Positions 8,278-17,282 are shown, counted from the first letter of the stretch. The stretch: 64,000 nt of DNA from Balneatrix alpica DSM 16621 (GCF_000619885.1 NZ_JHUZ01000006.1:1-64000); one strand, 5' to 3'. A program made the numbers and translations. Notes: generated by a model from the sequence alone, not told the origin.

Positions 8278-11019
8278 TCAGTGGGCTTCATCCCAGCTAT
8301 GACCCACTCCCACCTCGACCAATAGCGGCACTTTCAGGCTAGCGGCGGCACTCATCGCCTGCTGTAAACCAGTGCGCACGGCGTCCACCGCCTCGTTGGC
8401 AACTTCCAATACCAGTTCGTCATGCACCTGCATAATCATGCGGGCATCCAGGCCGCTGCTGGCCAGCCAGTCCCGCACCCCTAGCATCGCACGCTTGATA
8501 ATATCAGCAGCACTTCCCTGCATTGGCGCGTTGATGGCAGTACGCTCTGCCGCCTGACGACGCATGCCATTGCTGGACTTAATCTCAGGCAGGTAGAGAC
8601 GACGACCAAACAGGGTCTCCACATAGCCCTTCTCCGCTGCCTCACTGCGGGTACGATCCATATAACGCTTTACCCCGGGGTAACGGGCAAAATAGCGGTC
8701 GATGTACAGCTGCGCCTCATTACGGCCAATGCCCAACTGACGCGCCAGACCAAAGGCAGACATGCCGTAAATCAAGCCAAAGTTAATCGCCTTAGCACTA
8801 CGGCGCTGGTCACTGCTAACGCCCTCTAACTCCACCCCAAACACCTCCGCCGCCGTGGCACGATGAATGTCATCACCCTTGGCGAAAGCCTGTAGCAGTC
8901 CTTCGTCATCGGACAGATGGGCCATGATTCGCAGTTCAATCTGGGAGTAATCCGCCGCCATCAACACATAACCAGGCGGCGCAATGAAGGCATGACGAAT
9001 CCGCCGCCCTTCTTCAGTGCGCACCGGAATATTCTGCAGGTTAGGATCAGAGGAGGATAAACGCCCCGTCGCCGTTACAGCCTGGTGATAAGAGGTATGA
9101 ATCCGTCCCGTATGGGGATGGATCTGCTCCGGTAGTTTATCGGTATAGGTGGATTTCAGCTTACTCAGGCTACGGTATTCCAGAATCAGCTTGGGTAAGG
9201 GGTAGTCCAATGCCAGCTCCGCCAGGACTTCTTCCGCCGTTGAGGGCTGTCCTTTCGGGGTTTTCTTCAGTACCGGCAGTTTCATCCGCTCATACAGCAC
9301 CTCCCCCAATTGCTTGGTGGAGCCCAGGTTAAATTCAGCACCAGCCAATTCATAAGCGGCTTGCTCCAACTCTCGCATCCGCTGTGCCAGTTCCTGGCTT
9401 TGCTGATGCAACTGGCGGGCATCCACCAGGGCACCGGTGCTTTCAATATCCGCCAGCACCGGAATCAGGGGTAACTCCAGCTCTTGTAACAGGGTCGCCA
9501 GCTCAGGTTGTAGCTGCAGTTGCTCACTCAGGTGCAGATGCAGACGCAGGGTAATGTCGGCATCTTCACAGGCATAGGGCACCGCTTTGTCCAATTCGAT
9601 CTGGTTAAAGGTCAACTGTTTGGCGCCCTTACCGGCGATATCTTCAAAGCTTGTGGTCGAGAGGCCCAAGTAATGTTGCGCCAAGCTGTCCATATCATGG
9701 CGGGTGGCAGTGCTATTCAGGACGTAAGACGCCAGCATGGTGTCGTTGGCAATACCCTGCAACTGCACGCCGTAGCGTGCCAGTATTGCCATATCAAACT
9801 TTAGATTTTGCCCCACTTTAGCCGGCAGACTCGCTTCCAGCAGCGGTTTGAGCTGTGCTAATACCCACTCCCGCGACAACTGCGCAGGCGCCCCCAGATA
9901 ATCATGGGCCAAGGGCACATAGGCTGCTTCCCCTGGGCTGACGGCAAAGGATACGCCCACCAGCTCTGCACTCATGTAGTCCAAACCGGTGGTTTCAGTA
10001 TCAAAAGCAAACAAGGGAGCCTGGCTCAGTTTGTCCAACCAGCGGGCAAACTCGTCCTCGTCAGTAATGCAGCTATAGCGTAGTTCCGTCGGCGCCTCTG
10101 GCTGGGCAGCCACTGGCGCTGCAGCGGTGGATGGCGTTGCGCTCTGCACAAAACGGCCACTTTCCAGCTCTTTTACCCAGCCACGAAACTCCAGCTTACG
10201 GAATAGCGCCAGTAAAGCTTCACTCTGCAAGGGTTGCGCCTGCAAAGACGCAAGCGGCACCGGTAACTCCAGATCACAGCGGATAGTCACCAACTGTTTA
10301 GACAGCGGCAACTGTGGTGCAAATTCCCGCAACCGCTCACCTACTTTGCCTTTGATTTGCTCGGCCTGCGCCAGAATGGCATCCAGGCTGCCGTATTCCA
10401 GCAACCATTTCACTGCCGTTTTCGGCCCTACACCGGGCACCCCCGGCACGTTATCGACCTTATCGCCCATTAAGGCCAGATAATCGATGATCAGCTCAGG
10501 CGGTACCCCAAACTTATCCACCACTCCCTGGGGATCCATCACCGTGTCCGTCATGGTGTTAACCAGGGTCACATGCTGATTAACCAACTGCGCCATATCC
10601 TTATCGCCAGTGGAGATCAGGGTAGGTTGACCCCGTTGCCATGCTTGGGTCGCCAGGGTGCCAATAACATCGTCAGCCTCTACGCCAGGAATGGCTAACA
10701 GCGGATACCCCAGCAGGCGAATGGCTTCATGTAACGGCTCAATTTGTGACCGCAGATCATCCGGCATTGGCGGGCGATTGGCTTTGTATTCCGGATAAAG
10801 GTCATCCCGGAACGTCTTGCCCTTGGCATCAAACACCACCACAGTCAAAGCATGAGGGTAGCTTTGCTGCAGGGCCCGTAACATATTGAGCACCCCTTTA
10901 ATCGCCCCGGTGGGCTGACCCTCAGCCGTGGTCAACGGTGGCAAGGCGTGGTAGGCACGGTATAAATACGAAGAGCCATCCACTAGAATAAGCGGCGCGC
11001 TATGCTCGGGCTGGGACAT
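8278..11019 (-). CDS. polA: DNA polymerase I
   Basis: PolA removes RNA primers and fills gaps in replication and repair. The 913-residue product has all three domains. The 5'-3' exonuclease spans about 1-290 (LILVDGSSYLYRAYHAL, GDKVDNVPGVPGVGPKTA). The 3'-5' proofreading domain spans about 315-510 and its exo I motif DTETTGLD is intact. The polymerase domain covers about 515-913, with motif A DYSQIELR, the O-helix region RRSAKAINFGLIYGMS and motif C QVHDELVLE. Proofreading and flap-removal activities should both be functional. It is transcribed alone, ending at the hairpin before engB, and diverges from the DUF2782-thrB pair. Confidence 0.97.
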   Translation of the reverse strand: MSQPEHSAPLILVDGSSYLYRAYHALPPLTTAEGQPTGAIKGVLNMLRALQQSYPHALTVVVFDAKGKTFRDDLYPEYKANRPPMPDDLRSQIEPLHEAIRLLGYPLLAIPGVEADDVIGTLATQAWQRGQPTLISTGDKDMAQLVNQHVTLVNTMTDTVMDPQGVVDKFGVPPELIIDYLALMGDKVDNVPGVPGVGPKTAVKWLLEYGSLDAILAQAEQIKGKVGERLREFAPQLPLSKQLVTIRCDLELPVPLASLQAQPLQSEALLALFRKLEFRGWVKELESGRFVQSATPSTAAAPVAAQPEAPTELRYSCITDEDEFARWLDKLSQAPLFAFDTETTGLDYMSAELVGVSFAVSPGEAAYVPLAHDYLGAPAQLSREWVLAQLKPLLEASLPAKVGQNLKFDMAILARYGVQLQGIANDTMLASYVLNSTATRHDMDSLAQHYLGLSTTSFEDIAGKGAKQLTFNQIELDKAVPYACEDADITLRLHLHLSEQLQLQPELATLLQELELPLIPVLADIESTGALVDARQLHQQSQELAQRMRELEQAAYELAGAEFNLGSTKQLGEVLYERMKLPVLKKTPKGQPSTAEEVLAELALDYPLPKLILEYRSLSKLKSTYTDKLPEQIHPHTGRIHTSYHQAVTATGRLSSSDPNLQNIPVRTEEGRRIRHAFIAPPGYVLMAADYSQIELRIMAHLSDDEGLLQAFAKGDDIHRATAAEVFGVELEGVSSDQRRSAKAINFGLIYGMSAFGLARQLGIGRNEAQLYIDRYFARYPGVKRYMDRTRSEAAEKGYVETLFGRRLYLPEIKSSNGMRRQAAERTAINAPMQGSAADIIKRAMLGVRDWLASSGLDARMIMQVHDELVLEVANEAVDAVRTGLQQAMSAAASLKVPLLVEVGVGHSWDEAH

Positions 11020-11191
11020 GGGCAGCTTCCAACTCTGTCAAGAATGAGGCTCCCATCATAAAGAATTCCCTGCCGTTCAAAAAGGAGCCGCCACCCTACC
11101 CCGGTGACCGGCCCAGTGCAGGCTACCCGCCACTCATGCGGATTGCCCCTGCACGGAGGCATCCGTTTCCAGCATTCAGAAGGACTGCACT

Positions 11192-11458
11192 ATGCGTACT
11201 TTATTATTTGCCGCCTTGCTGGCTTGTAGCAGTGTCGTGGCGGTGGCGGATGAAGCCATTGATGAGCCGAAGATTGTCATCTCCCATAGTGAGGACAAAA
11301 CCTTCTACGAATATCGCGTCAATGGTGAGGTGGTTGAAATCAAGGTCGTGCCCAAAGAGGGTAAGCCTTATTATCTGGTTCCGTTACAGGGTAAGGGACT
11401 GGTTCGCCGGGACGAATCCAGTCTGCGTATTCCTAAGTGGGTTATTTTTCAGTGGTAA
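11192..11458 (+). CDS. DUF2782 small exported protein
   Basis: The 88-residue product starts with a signal peptide (cleavage near VAVA-DEAI) and has the DUF2782 core: YEYRVNGEVVEIKVVPKEG, then PYYLVP and IPKWVIFQW at the C-terminus. Members are small periplasmic proteins of unknown role, found in Pseudomonas and relatives, often between polA and thrB as here. A good ribosome site (AGAAGGA) precedes the ATG. thrB begins 12 bases after it, so the two are probably one operon. No function can be assigned. Confidence 0.88.
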   Translation: MRTLLFAALLACSSVVAVADEAIDEPKIVISHSEDKTFYEYRVNGEVVEIKVVPKEGKPYYLVPLQGKGLVRRDESSLRIPKWVIFQW

Positions 11459-11470
11459 ACAGGGGTTTTC

Positions 11471-12433
11471 ATGGCCGTTTTCACGCCGGTAAGTTTTGAG
11501 CAGCTGGAAGGCTTTCTGGCCGGATTTGATCTGGGTAAAGCCGTTGCCCTCAAGGGAATTGAGGGAGGGGTGGAGAACACCAATTACTTCGTTACCACCG
11601 AAAATCAGCAGGGCCAACAGCATTTTGTGCTCACCCTGTTCGAAGACCTCAGCTATGAGGAGATGCCTTTTTTTGTCGAGCTCACCACTTGGCTGGCTGA
11701 GCGTGGTGTACCCGTACCGGCACCGCTACAAGACCGCAATGGCATCGCCCTGCATCAGCTGAATCGTCGCCCGGCATTACTACTGCCACGCTTTGCCGGC
11801 CAACATCTGAGCAAAGCAGAACTCAGCCCCACCCATTGCGCCACCATTGGCAGCATGCTGGCTCGCTTCCATCTGGGGGCGGCAGACTTCTTTATGCAGC
11901 GCCAAGCCCATCGCGGGCTGTTCTGGTGGCGACGCGAATCCGGTATTCGTGCCCAGCAACTTCCCCCTGACGAAGCTCAACTGTTACTAGCAACCGTCGC
12001 GGAGTTTGATCAGATCCAACAACGTCAGCAAAGGGGTGAGCTGGAACTCCCTCTGGGAGTCGTGCATGGCGATCTCTTCCATGACAACGCCCTGTTCGCC
12101 GAGGGGCAGCTGACCGCCATTATCGATATCTACAATGCCAGCAGCAGTTACTGGCTTTACGACCTGGCCATTACCGCCAATGACTGGTGCATCCAGAGTA
12201 ACGGTCAATGGGATCAGGCGCGCCTGCAGGCCCTTTTACAGGCTTATGCAGAATTGCGCCCCTTCACCGCTGGTGAGCGGGAAGCTTGGCCTGTGGTTGT
12301 CCGTACGGCGGCGATGCGCTTCTGGCTATCACGCTTAGAACAAATCAACCCTGATGGCAGCTATATGAAAGATCCCACCCATTTCCGCGATGTGCTGCGG
12401 GCACGCCTGGCCGATCCGGGCCTGCTACCCTAA
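11471..12433 (+). CDS. thrB: homoserine kinase (APH-fold, ThrB type II)
   Basis: This enzyme phosphorylates homoserine with ATP in threonine synthesis. The 320-residue product belongs to the aminoglycoside-phosphotransferase-like type found in Pseudomonas, not the GHMP kinase of E. coli. It has the glycine-rich N-lobe start GGVENTNYFV, the catalytic loop VVHGDLFHDNALF (about 196-208) and the metal-binding IIDIYNA. It follows the DUF2782 gene by 12 bases. Its stop overlaps the stop of the convergent racemase gene. Confidence 0.92.
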   Translation: MAVFTPVSFEQLEGFLAGFDLGKAVALKGIEGGVENTNYFVTTENQQGQQHFVLTLFEDLSYEEMPFFVELTTWLAERGVPVPAPLQDRNGIALHQLNRRPALLLPRFAGQHLSKAELSPTHCATIGSMLARFHLGAADFFMQRQAHRGLFWWRRESGIRAQQLPPDEAQLLLATVAEFDQIQQRQQRGELELPLGVVHGDLFHDNALFAEGQLTAIIDIYNASSSYWLYDLAITANDWCIQSNGQWDQARLQALLQAYAELRPFTAGEREAWPVVVRTAAMRFWLSRLEQINPDGSYMKDPTHFRDVLRARLADPGLLP

Positions 12434-13113
12434 TCCAGCATCCAATCCAAGGCCGCCTGCACATGCAGGCGGGCCGAATCCAAGACCGGTAACGCCTGCT
12501 GCTCCGGCGGCAACAGTAAGCCCAACTCCGTGCAACCCAGAATCAGCCCATCCGTCTGCTGCTGTGCGACCAGCTGCCTGGCCCAATCCTGTGACGAGGG
12601 CGCTATCACCCCCTGACAGAGTTCCGCAAAGATGATCCGCTGGATTTCTGCCCGCTCTGTTGCCTCTGGCACCTGCACCTCAATGCCCCAGTGCTGGCGA
12701 AGATGCTGACGATAAAAGTCCTGTTCCATGGTATAGGCCGTTGCCAGTAACAGTGGCTGCCGGATGCCTTGGGCAACCAAGGCCTGACCGGTGGCATCGG
12801 CAATGTGCAGTAGCGGGATATCCACCGCTGCCTCAATCTCCTGCGCCACCTTGTGCATGGTGTTGGTGGCTAACAGCAACCCCTCTGCCCCCGCCTGCTG
12901 CAATTGTCTAGCCGCCTGGGCCAGTGCCTGTCCACCCAACTGCCACTGGCCCTGCTGTTGCCACTGCGCAATTTGGGCAAAATCACAGGACCATAGCAGT
13001 AAGGGCGCGGAATGCAGACCACCCAAACGCTGGCGCACCCCTTCATTGAGCCAGCGATAATAAAGAGCGGTACTTTCCCAGCTCATGCCGCCTAACACAC
13101 CGAGTGTTTTCAT
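12430..13113 (-). CDS. aspartate/glutamate racemase family protein
   Basis: The 227-residue product belongs to the PLP-independent Asp/Glu racemase superfamily, closest in appearance to YgeA and aspartate racemase. It has the N-terminal GVLGGMSWESTALYY and a C-terminal catalytic-site motif LGCTELGLLL. At the first catalytic site the family usually has CNTMH. Here the segment is LATNTMHK, so Thr replaces the usual first cysteine and the second is kept. True racemisation is therefore uncertain. It is the last gene of the operon lysE-cupin-racemase, and its ATG overlaps the cupin stop by 4 bases. Confidence 0.85.
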   Translation of the reverse strand: MKTLGVLGGMSWESTALYYRWLNEGVRQRLGGLHSAPLLLWSCDFAQIAQWQQQGQWQLGGQALAQAARQLQQAGAEGLLLATNTMHKVAQEIEAAVDIPLLHIADATGQALVAQGIRQPLLLATAYTMEQDFYRQHLRQHWGIEVQVPEATERAEIQRIIFAELCQGVIAPSSQDWARQLVAQQQTDGLILGCTELGLLLPPEQQALPVLDSARLHVQAALDWMLD

Positions 13114-13439
13114 GCCTGCTCTCCTCCGTCCGGGCCATAGAACAGCACCCAGGTGGCAAAATCATCGCTGAAATTAACGAAACGGTGCTCCTTGCCGGCG
13201 GGCACCATCAATACCTGACCCGGTTCTACCGACTGACAATGACCCTGTTGGATGAAATCACCCCGACCACTGATGATCACATACACCTCATCGCGTCGAT
13301 GCGGCTGCTGCCGATCCACCCCCTGGGGTCGGTAATATTCCAGTTGCAATGAACCGTGGCGAAACAGTTCGATAAAGCGCTCACCACCTGCCTGCAGTAA
13401 GCGGGCTTGTGCCAGTCTGGGAGTCATCTGCTCTAGCAT
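13110..13439 (-). CDS. cupin-domain protein
   Basis: A single small beta-barrel cupin of about 109 residues. It has the metal-site pattern HRRDEVYVIISGRGDF followed by the second motif VPAGKEHRFVNF. Such proteins range from isomerases to binding proteins, and the substrate is not predictable. The start is uncertain: the ATG at 13439 is preferred, 13 bases after lysE, and 13427 is an alternative. Its position between an amino-acid exporter and a racemase-like gene suggests a part in amino acid or metabolite handling under the MocR regulator. Confidence 0.8.
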   Translation of the reverse strand: MLEQMTPRLAQARLLQAGGERFIELFRHGSLQLEYYRPQGVDRQQPHRRDEVYVIISGRGDFIQQGHCQSVEPGQVLMVPAGKEHRFVNFSDDFATWVLFYGPDGGEQA

Positions 13440-13452
13440 CACCAGGGCCCCG

Positions 13453-14061
13453 CTATACCAGCAGCCACAGCACACAGCCGACTAAAGACGCCGCCAGGCC
13501 GCCATTAAACCAACGCTCATTGGTGGGTGATTGCAACCAAATACGCAGACTCTGTCCCAATAACACCCAGCTGCTGCCGGTAATCATATTGACCATAATA
13601 AAGCTCAGACAGATGACAACCGTGATTTCCAGGGTCTGACTGGGATCTGGAACAAACAGGCTGATCGCACTGGTTGCCATCATCCACGCCTTAGGGTTCA
13701 CCCCCTGGAACAGCAGCGCCTCATGTACCCGCCAGGGGCGATCCAGCAACGGCAATGCCTGTTCACCGTTTTTCGCCTTCAATAGTTTCCACGCCAGCCA
13801 TAACAAATACCCACAGCCGATTCCCTTCAACAGCCACTGCACCAGCGGCCAACGGATAAAGACCTGTGCCAAACCCATGCCGCTTAGCGCCACCATCACC
13901 ACCACTCCCAGCATAATGCCGACAATATGCGGCCAGCTGCGGGCCAGACCAAAGCGCGCCCCCGAGGCAGTCAGCAACAGGTTATTGGGGCCGGGAGTCC
14001 CGGCGGTGACAAAGGCGAAGGTGAGGATGGGTAACCATACCTCCAGGCTGGGCAGATTCAT
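13453..14061 (-). CDS. LysE/RhtB-family exporter
   Basis: A 202-residue inner-membrane protein of the LysE/RhtB family, which exports amino acids or their derivatives. The family signature FVTAGTPGPNNLLLTASGARFG is at residues 17-38, and about six hydrophobic segments follow. The ATG is preceded by CAGGAG. It is the first gene of a three-gene operon (exporter, cupin, racemase-like) and diverges from a MocR-type regulator that probably controls it. The exported compound is not known. Confidence 0.92.
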   Translation of the reverse strand: MNLPSLEVWLPILTFAFVTAGTPGPNNLLLTASGARFGLARSWPHIVGIMLGVVVMVALSGMGLAQVFIRWPLVQWLLKGIGCGYLLWLAWKLLKAKNGEQALPLLDRPWRVHEALLFQGVNPKAWMMATSAISLFVPDPSQTLEITVVICLSFIMVNMITGSSWVLLGQSLRIWLQSPTNERWFNGGLAASLVGCVLWLLV

Positions 14062-14092
14062 GCTAAGCTCCTGAACCCATTAGGGGCACAAA

Positions 14093-14180
14093 TTGTCTCT
14101 ATTTGAACTCAAAAATATCGATACAATTTAATAACAATTACTTTAAATGTATCGATTTAAGCAGCATAATTTAGAGACAA
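14093..14180. promoter_or_regulatory. co-centred double inverted repeat, MocR/lysE operator region
   Basis: Two 9-bp exact inverted repeats are nested around the same centre (14136.5). The outer pair is TTGTCTCTA (14093-14101) and TAGAGACAA (14172-14180). The inner pair is ATCGATACA (14117-14125) and TGTATCGAT (14148-14156). They lie in the 144-base gap between lysE and the regulator gene. This fits binding by a dimeric or tetrameric MocR protein that represses or activates both directions. That this regulator binds here is inference. Confidence 0.6.
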
Positions 14181-14205
14181 AAATCGTCAAGGAATTTATT
14201 GTCCC

Positions 14206-15600
14206 ATGACAATCTGGAAACCCGATCTCTCGGCCTACAGCGGACCGCGCTATCAGGCAATCGCCTCGGCGCTGGCCGATGCCATCAGCCTGGGTGAACT
14301 CAACCCTGGCACGCGCCTGCCAACCCACCGCGCCCTGGCAGAGCAGTTAGGACTCACGGTTGGCACCATCACCCGAGCCTATGCCGAGGCAGAACGGCGA
14401 GGGTTGGTCGAGGCACGGGTCGGTAGTGGCACCTATATCAGCAGCCGCACTCACCTTGATCCCAGCAGCCCATTCCAGATCGGCAGCCAGCCCTCGCATC
14501 TGACTGAACTGACACTGAACCTGCCGGTTCCCAATGATCGTTCACCGCAATTGCAACAGGCTTTGGCGGACTTACAGCGTAAACAACTGGAGCTGAACCC
14601 ACTCTTGGCCTATCAGCCGGAACAGGGATTGCTGCAGCATCGTGAAATCATGGCAAATTGGTTAAGACGGCTGGATTGGCAACCCGATCCAGAACAGCTG
14701 TTCATTACCAATGGTGGTCAGCATGGTTTGCTGTTGGCATTGCTCAGCTGCTGTGAACCGGGGGACACCCTGGCCTGTGAAGCCCTGACCTACCCCGGCC
14801 TACTTGGCTTGGCCCAGCAATTACACCTGCGCCTGCAGGGGCTGCCACTGGATCAGGAAGGGGTAACGGTGGAATCCTTTGCCGCCCTCTGTAAAGAACG
14901 GCCACCCAAGGTGCTCTACCTCACCCCTACCCTGCAAAACCCCACCAGCCGTACCCTTAGCCTGGCCCGACGCCAAGCCCTGATTCAGCTCTGTCAGCGT
15001 CATGGAGTATGGATCATTGAAGATGATGTAAACGGCTGGCTGCCCGTGAATCGCCCTCAGCCTCTGGCCGCACTAGCACCTGAACAGGTCTTGCATATTG
15101 GTAGCCTGTCCAAATCCCTAGCCGCTGGGTTACGTATCGGCTCTCTGGTGGTGCCCCCCTCACTACGGGATCAAGCCCGACGGGCCATGCGGGCCAGTTG
15201 TTGGATGGCCAGCCCGCTAGGAGCCGCCCTAGCATGTGAGTGGTTGAACTCACCAATCGCGGATGAATTACTGACTCGCCAGCGCCAGGCCATGCAGGAG
15301 CGTCAGGCTCTGGCCCAGCAGCTACTGGGGGAATGGCAATTAGAAGGTGCCCCTCAAGCGCTACACGCCTGGCTGCCCTTGCCTGAGCCCTGGCTCAGTC
15401 ATAGTTTTGTGGAAGCTGCCGCGCAACAGGGGGTACGGGTACTGGGGCGGGATACCTTTAGCTGTGGGCGTTGGCCCGGTATGCATGGGGTACGGCTGGC
15501 ATTAAGCCAGCCCCCCTCTAGCGCGCAGTTGGAACAAGCGCTACAGCGTTTGCGCCAATTATTGCTACAGGGACCTGAAGCCCCCTTGCCGGTGTTATAG
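14206..15600 (+). CDS. MocR-type regulator (GntR HTH + aminotransferase fold)
   Basis: A 464-residue transcription factor with a GntR winged-helix domain (about 1-75; TRLPTHRALAEQLGLTVGTITRAYAEAERRG) joined to a class-I aminotransferase-like domain. The PLP-binding lysine lies in IGSLSKSLAAGLRIG, and the cofactor-contact aspartate in IIEDDVNGWL. MocR proteins sense PLP or amino-acid adducts and usually control a divergent neighbour. Here that is the lysE-cupin-racemase operon, which suggests control of amino acid export. The gap carries a symmetrical double dyad. The inducer is not predictable. Confidence 0.92.
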   Translation: MTIWKPDLSAYSGPRYQAIASALADAISLGELNPGTRLPTHRALAEQLGLTVGTITRAYAEAERRGLVEARVGSGTYISSRTHLDPSSPFQIGSQPSHLTELTLNLPVPNDRSPQLQQALADLQRKQLELNPLLAYQPEQGLLQHREIMANWLRRLDWQPDPEQLFITNGGQHGLLLALLSCCEPGDTLACEALTYPGLLGLAQQLHLRLQGLPLDQEGVTVESFAALCKERPPKVLYLTPTLQNPTSRTLSLARRQALIQLCQRHGVWIIEDDVNGWLPVNRPQPLAALAPEQVLHIGSLSKSLAAGLRIGSLVVPPSLRDQARRAMRASCWMASPLGAALACEWLNSPIADELLTRQRQAMQERQALAQQLLGEWQLEGAPQALHAWLPLPEPWLSHSFVEAAAQQGVRVLGRDTFSCGRWPGMHGVRLALSQPPSSAQLEQALQRLRQLLLQGPEAPLPVL

Positions 15601-15609
15601 CGGATGCAA

Positions 15610-15634
15610 AGGGCTGCCCATAACAGGCAGCCCT
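15610..15634. terminator. shared hairpin between mocR and znuA 3' ends
   Basis: AGGGCTGCC and GGCAGCCCT pair around a 7-base loop between two convergent genes. T-runs are short on both sides, so efficiency is uncertain. Confidence 0.55.
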
Positions 15635-15640
15635 GAGGCT

Positions 15641-16657
15641 TTATTCAGCTAAGCAGCGGTGAAATGCACCTGCCAATTGCTGCAGGTACTGGGAATATCC
15701 CTGCGCATTGACGGCGATTTCCATCGCCAATGGATCCAGCACCCCTTGGCGCACCTGGGTACCCTGTACTACGGCGTCAACCACCGCCGGTTTGAACTGT
15801 GGTTCGGCAAACACACACTTCGCCTGTTGCTGCTCTAAGGACGCGCGAATCTTGCCCAGTTTTTTCGCTCCCGGCTTTTGCTCGGGATTCAGCGTAAAGG
15901 CGCCCAGATGCTTCAGCCCATAATGTTGCTCAAAATAGCCATAGGCATCATGGAACACGTAATAGCCCTGCTGCTGCACACTCGTTAATTGGTTACGAAT
16001 CTGCTGATCGGTTTGCTCTAACTGACTGACAAAGCGCTCCAGATTGGCCTGATACTGAGCCCGATTCGCTTCATCCAGCTGCCCCAGGCGCTCACTCAAG
16101 GCTACCGCAATCTGTTTACCGTAGGCGGGGCTCATCCAAACATGGGGATCATAGCTGTGATGATGTTCATCCTCATCGTGCTTAGCGTGATCACCATGCT
16201 CCTCGTGCTTGTCGTGCTCATGGTCCTGATGTGCCTCTTCATGCTTAGCATGTTCATCATGGTGCGCTTCTTGGTGTTCATCATGGTGCGCTTCTTGGTG
16301 TTCATCATGCTCTGCGTGCTCGCCAGCAGCCAGCTGCAACACTTCACGCAGGGTGAGCACCTGCTGTGCCGCCTTTGCCGACAACGGCTTGTGCATAAAG
16401 GGTTCCAGCTCTTCCCCTACCCACAACACCAGACCGGCCTGATCCAGGGTACGGCGGTCTGAGGGTTTAAGGGCGTAGTCATGGGGTGACATACCTCCAT
16501 CAATCAACACTTGCGGCTGGCTAACACCCTCGGTAATCGCCGCGGCGATAAGTTGCAGTGGCTTGATACTGGTTACCACCTCGGGGGCTGCCGTTGCCGC
16601 CAGCGGAGAAGCAAAGGCCACAGCCAATACAGCCGTCGCTAGGGGGGAAACACGCAT
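15641..16657 (-). CDS. znuA: zinc ABC transporter substrate-binding protein ZnuA
   Basis: ZnuA captures Zn(II) in the periplasm and delivers it to ZnuBC. The product of about 338 residues has a signal peptide (cleavage near ATAA-APEV) and the cluster-9 binding fold: SPHDYALKPSDRR, then DPHVWMSP and GYFEQHYGL. Between them is an unusually long His/Asp/Glu-rich loop (about residues 117-170) with repeats such as HDEHQEAH. That loop probably buffers or recruits zinc. The start is ATG at 16657 with AAGGAG 8 bases upstream, although a GTG just before it is possible. It diverges from zur-znuC-znuB. Confidence 0.95.
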   Translation of the reverse strand: MRVSPLATAVLAVAFASPLAATAAPEVVTSIKPLQLIAAAITEGVSQPQVLIDGGMSPHDYALKPSDRRTLDQAGLVLWVGEELEPFMHKPLSAKAAQQVLTLREVLQLAAGEHAEHDEHQEAHHDEHQEAHHDEHAKHEEAHQDHEHDKHEEHGDHAKHDEDEHHHSYDPHVWMSPAYGKQIAVALSERLGQLDEANRAQYQANLERFVSQLEQTDQQIRNQLTSVQQQGYYVFHDAYGYFEQHYGLKHLGAFTLNPEQKPGAKKLGKIRASLEQQQAKCVFAEPQFKPAVVDAVVQGTQVRQGVLDPLAMEIAVNAQGYSQYLQQLAGAFHRCLAE

Positions 16658-16673
16658 CACTTATACTCCTTGG

Positions 16674-16699
16674 TCCTGGTCCAGGATCCTCTTGGATCC
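16674..16699 (-). promoter_or_regulatory. inverted repeats in the znuA leader
   Basis: Two small symmetric elements adjoin just upstream of znuA. The first is TCCTGG-T-CCAGGA (16674-16686). The second is GGATCC-TCTT-GGATCC (16684-16699), which can fold as a hairpin in the mRNA leader. The role is unknown. They overlap by three bases and could compete. Confidence 0.35.
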
Positions 16700-16763
16700 G
16701 CTCCGAATGGCTGGAACATAGCTATTCCGGCCACCCTTGGGTAAAGTCTTGGGGTAGATCGCG

Positions 16764-16785
16764 TATTAAATGTTATAATGTTTCA
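16764..16785. promoter_or_regulatory. Zur box in the znuA/zur intergenic region
   Basis: TATTAAATGTTATAATGTTTCA resembles, from memory, the gammaproteobacterial Zur operator core AAATGTTATA-ATAACATTT. It lies in the 148-base gap between znuA and zur and contains a TATAAT -10 (16774-16779). Zinc-bound Zur would shut off both directions when zinc is sufficient. Confidence 0.6.
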
Positions 16786-16805
16786 AAATTGCAAGGGATA
16801 AACGC

Positions 16806-17282
16806 ATGCAAGTGGCCAGCTTTACTCCCCATAATCACCAACGTTGTATCCACAGCGCCCTAAATACCGCCAGACTACTCTGCCAGCAGCGTGGCGTGCG
16901 TCTGACCCCGGTGCGTGAACGGGTGCTGGAGTTAATCTGGCAAAGCCATAAACCTCTCGGTGCTTATGAGCTGTTACCGCAACTGGCAGCGGATGGCTAT
17001 AATTCCGCTCCACCGACGGTTTACCGCGCCCTGGAGTTTTTACTAGAGCAGGGGCTGATTCATCGGATTGCCTCGCTCAATGCTTTTGTTGGCTGTTGCG
17101 AACCGGCTCAGCACCACAGCGGCTACTTTTTACTCTGTCGAGACTGTGGCGTGGCGCTGGAAGTGAATACTCAGGCACTGACCGATGCTATCGCCCTGGA
17201 AGCAGCCAACCAACATTTCAAGATTGAAAACCAAACCCTGGAAATAGTCGGGCTTTGCCCGGAGTGTCAGTCCCCTACATGA
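16806..17282 (+). CDS. zur: zinc uptake regulator Zur (Fur family)
   Basis: Zur is a zinc-sensing repressor. The 158-residue product has the Fur-family winged helix (about 20-95; [33 protein letters not shown]). The C-terminal half has a His/Cys-rich dimerisation and metal region containing [20 protein letters not shown] final CPEC pair completes the structural zinc site with CRDC. It starts the operon zur-znuC-znuB: its stop overlaps the znuC start by 4 bases. It probably autoregulates through the box upstream. Confidence 0.93.
   Translation: MQVASFTPHNHQRCIHSALNTARLLCQQRGVRLTPVRERVLELIWQSHKPLGAYELLPQLAADGYNSAPPTVYRALEFLLEQGLIHRIASLNAFVGCCEPAQHHSGYFLLCRDCGVALEVNTQALTDAIALEAANQHFKIENQTLEIVGLCPECQSPT

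Noticed and set aside
16142-16462. Plus-strand open frame opposite the znuA His-rich loop
   Set aside because: It is the antisense reading of His/Asp/Glu codons, giving a low-complexity Met/Val/Leu string without a ribosome site.
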